From assembly GCA_016789605.1 (NCBI GenBank), contig JAEUQO010000014.1, forward strand, positions 1-42,732: DNA of 42,732 nucleotides. Direction: 5' to 3'. The notes under the pieces are model-generated. The model was given only the letters and a program-made list of their open reading frames with translations. It was not told where the DNA came from and ran no database searches. Shown in pieces: positions 40,898-42,732 of the stretch (the first letter of the stretch is position 1; the number at the start of each line of letters is the position of its first letter). The stretch comes from Acidobacteriota bacterium. Its GTDB lineage: Bacteria > Acidobacteriota > Blastocatellia > RBC074. Both the position numbers and the translations under genes were made by a program.

Positions 40898-41596
40898 ATG
40901 GAATCATCCGCACAAACCACGACCGCGCCGCTGATTGCTTTGCGCGGTGTCGGCAAACATTACGACACACCGGCGGGCGCGTTTCAGGCGTTGCGCGACA
41001 TTCAACTGGATATCCGCGCGGGCGAATTTGTCGCGCTGACCGGCAAATCGGGCAGCGGCAAATCTACGCTGCTGAATTTGATCGGCGGCATTGATCGCCC
41101 CAGCCAGGGCGAAGTCATTGTGGCAGGCGCTGCTGTGCATCGCGTCGCCGAAAATGCGCTGGCGCAATGGCGCGGCAAAACCGTCGGCGTGGTGTTTCAG
41201 TTCTTTCAGTTGTTGCCGACGCTGACCATCGCCGAAAACGTCATGCTGCCGATGGATTTTTGCCGTGTGCGACCCGCCAAAGAGCGCCGCGCCCACGCAT
41301 TGCATTTGTTGGCGCAAATGGGCATCGCCGAACAGGCAGACAAATTGCCCGCGACGCTTTCCGGCGGACAGCAACAACGGGCCGCGATTGCTCGCGCACT
41401 GGCCAACGATCCGCCCATTGTGATCGCCGACGAACCGACCGGCAATCTGGATTCCGAGACTTCGCGCGCTGTGTTGCAGTTGTTGCGCAAGCTGGCGGAT
41501 GGCGGCACGACCGTTGTCATCGCGACGCACGAACGTGAAATCGCCGATGTTATTGATCGCAAAATCGCATTGGTTGACGGCGTCATCACCGCGTAG
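40898..41596 (+). CDS. ABC transporter ATPase, MacB/LolD type
   Basis: A 232-residue nucleotide-binding subunit. The open frame extends back to 40754, but AGAGGAAAGAAG precedes the ATG at 40898. Motifs are Walker A GKSGSGKST (about residues 49-57), the Q-loop VVFQFFQLLPTLTIAENV (typical of the LolD/MacB group), the signature LSGGQQQRAAIARAL, Walker B VIADEPTGNLD and the H-loop VIATHERE. Members of this group work with FtsX-like permeases to extract lipoproteins or drive mechanotransmission rather than to transport through a channel. The permease gene follows 27 bp downstream. The divergent TetR gene is the likely regulator. Confidence 0.94.
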   Translation: MESSAQTTTAPLIALRGVGKHYDTPAGAFQALRDIQLDIRAGEFVALTGKSGSGKSTLLNLIGGIDRPSQGEVIVAGAAVHRVAENALAQWRGKTVGVVFQFFQLLPTLTIAENVMLPMDFCRVRPAKERRAHALHLLAQMGIAEQADKLPATLSGGQQQRAAIARALANDPPIVIADEPTGNLDSETSRAVLQLLRKLADGGTTVVIATHEREIADVIDRKIALVDGVITA

Positions 41597-41623
41597 CTGA
41601 GACACGCGCGAAGGAGGGAAGTG

Positions 41624-42732
41624 ATGTCTACTCATTGGCAAAAAGTGCTGCGCGATTTTTGGTTGGAACGCACGCGCACGTTTCTGGTCGTGTTGGCGAT
41701 TGCGTTGGGCATTGCGGCGTTTTCGACGGTGTTGTCGAGTTACGCCATTTTGACGCGCGAACTGGACCAGGGGTATCTGGCGACCAATCCGGCGTCGTTC
41801 ACGTTGGCGACCGATGCGCTTGACGATGCGCTGTTGCGCGAAATTGTCACGCGTCCCGGCATCGCCGAGGCCGAAGCTCGCCGCATCGTTTCAGGCCGGA
41901 TCAAAACCGGGCCGGTGCAATGGCGCGGTCTGATACTGTTTGTCGTGAAAGATTACGGAGACATTCGCGTCAGCACCTTGCAACCGCAAGCGGGCGCGTG
42001 GCCTCCGGCGCGCGGCGAAATCCTGATCGAACGCGATGCGTTGCAAGTCGCCAAAGCCCGCATCGGCGACACCGTGACCGTCAGAACGACAAACGGAGAG
42101 GAACAACCGTTGCGCGTCAGCGGTTCGGTCAAAGATGTCGGTCAGGCGCAAGCGCGCATGGAAAACATCGTGTACGGCTACATCACGCTGGAAACGCTGG
42201 CGCAACTTGGCGAAAGCGCCTTTCTGGATCGGCTGAATCTGGTCGTGACGGGCAATCGTTTTGACGAAGCGCACATTCGCGAGATCGCCGCTGAGGTCAA
42301 ACAGTGGTTGGAACAACAAGGGCACGCCGTACGCCGCCTGGATGTGCCTGCGCCGGGCAAACATCCGCACTCTGATCTGATGCGGTTGCTGCTGTTGGCA
42401 ATGGCGGGTTTCGGATTGTTTGCGCTTTTACTCAGCGGCATCATCGTCGTCAATTTGCTGACGGCGTTGATGGCGGCGCAAATTCGGCAAATCGGCGTGA
42501 TGAAAACCATCGGTGCGACGCGTTGGCAAATCGCGCGCATTTATTTCAGCCAGGCGTTGTTGTTGGGATTGGCCGCGCTGGTGGTGGCCGTGCCGCTGGG
42601 TATGCTGGGCAGCCGCGCGCTGTGTCGTTATCTGGCGGTCTTTCTGAATTTTGACATCAACAGCTTTGCCGTACCCTGGTGGGTGTATGGGTTGGTGGCG
42701 GTGGTTGGCGTGCTTGCGCCACTGGCGGCGGC
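41624..42732 (+). CDS. FtsX-like ABC transporter permease, N-terminal part
   Basis: The first 369 codons of a gene that runs off the right edge. GGAGGGAAGTG precedes the ATG at 41624. One N-terminal helix (TFLVVLAIALGIAAFSTVLSSY) is followed by a periplasmic MacB-type core domain of about 200 residues (GIAEAEARRIVSG, RGEILIERDALQVAKARIGDTVTV). Then come the FtsX helices (LMRLLLLAMAGFGLFALLLSGIIVVN, the cytoplasmic QIRQIGVMKTIGATRWQIARIYFSQ coupling segment, and two more helices). The coupling segment is the hallmark of the FtsX/MacB permeases. Proteins of this size range often carry two FtsX units (about 800 residues); the rest is outside the window. It forms a transporter with the ATPase 27 bp upstream. 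Confidence 0.93.
   Translation, partial: MSTHWQKVLRDFWLERTRTFLVVLAIALGIAAFSTVLSSYAILTRELDQGYLATNPASFTLATDALDDALLREIVTRPGIAEAEARRIVSGRIKTGPVQWRGLILFVVKDYGDIRVSTLQPQAGAWPPARGEILIERDALQVAKARIGDTVTVRTTNGEEQPLRVSGSVKDVGQAQARMENIVYGYITLETLAQLGESAFLDRLNLVVTGNRFDEAHIREIAAEVKQWLEQQGHAVRRLDVPAPGKHPHSDLMRLLLLAMAGFGLFALLLSGIIVVNLLTALMAAQIRQIGVMKTIGATRWQIARIYFSQALLLGLAALVVAVPLGMLGSRALCRYLAVFLNFDINSFAVPWWVYGLVAVVGVLAPLAA

Overview
The window looks like a chromosomal segment of an acidobacterium, probably of the Blastocatellia type. That is an inference from gene families: a VWFA-related protein of the Acidobacteria type, an Oar-like TonB-dependent receptor with an N-terminal carboxypeptidase-regulatory domain, NxxGxxAF-repeat and DUF4394 secreted proteins, a LytS/LytTR two-component pair and System II cytochrome c maturation. 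GC content is moderate, genes are densely packed, and several intergenic gaps hold hairpin terminators. I see no phage, plasmid, insertion sequence, CRISPR, rRNA or tRNA, so most of the window is ordinary housekeeping and envelope gene content.

Layout: a partial MBL-fold hydrolase and an APC permease (-); an M48-like membrane protein with an FHA domain, gmhA and a fused LolA-like/TlpA thioredoxin protein (+); two secreted proteins (5154-6086 - and 7040-10501 +) that share an unrecognised domain and flank a 953-bp gap; a GT-C-like membrane glycosyltransferase and the ccsA/resB pair (-); a rhomboid protease, a 3-hydroxyacyl-CoA dehydrogenase and a crotonase (+); ribH and nusB (+); a protein of unknown function (-); a VWA protein (+). 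Next comes a gap that encodes a likely structured small RNA on the minus strand. It is followed by a PA-IL-like secreted protein and a LytS-type kinase with its LytTR regulator (+); a DUF4394-CBM secreted protein (-); an HTH-TOBE regulator, an Oar-like TonB receptor and a YdcF protein (+); a TlpA-type thioredoxin and an NxxGxxAF-repeat protein (+); a DPP-IV-like S9 peptidase (-); an OmpA-family protein (+); and a TetR regulator divergent from a MacB/LolD-type ABC ATPase with its FtsX-like permease, which runs off the right edge.

Functionally the region leans towards the cell envelope and periplasm: heptose biosynthesis, cytochrome c maturation with two TlpA-like thioredoxins, secreted repeat proteins, outer-membrane receptors and peptidases. 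The most interesting element is non-coding. At 22379-22650 on the minus strand, a near-consensus sigma-70 promoter, two perfect hairpins, a CU-rich anti-Shine-Dalgarno stretch and a strong intrinsic terminator sit in the correct order and spacing for a stand-alone RNA of about 237 nt. Secondary points are a substituted zinc-binding motif in the M48-FHA protein, the shared secreted domain, a sigma-54-like promoter before the OmpA gene, an oversized CcsA and an atypical crotonase active site. All start choices and promoter calls were made by eye.
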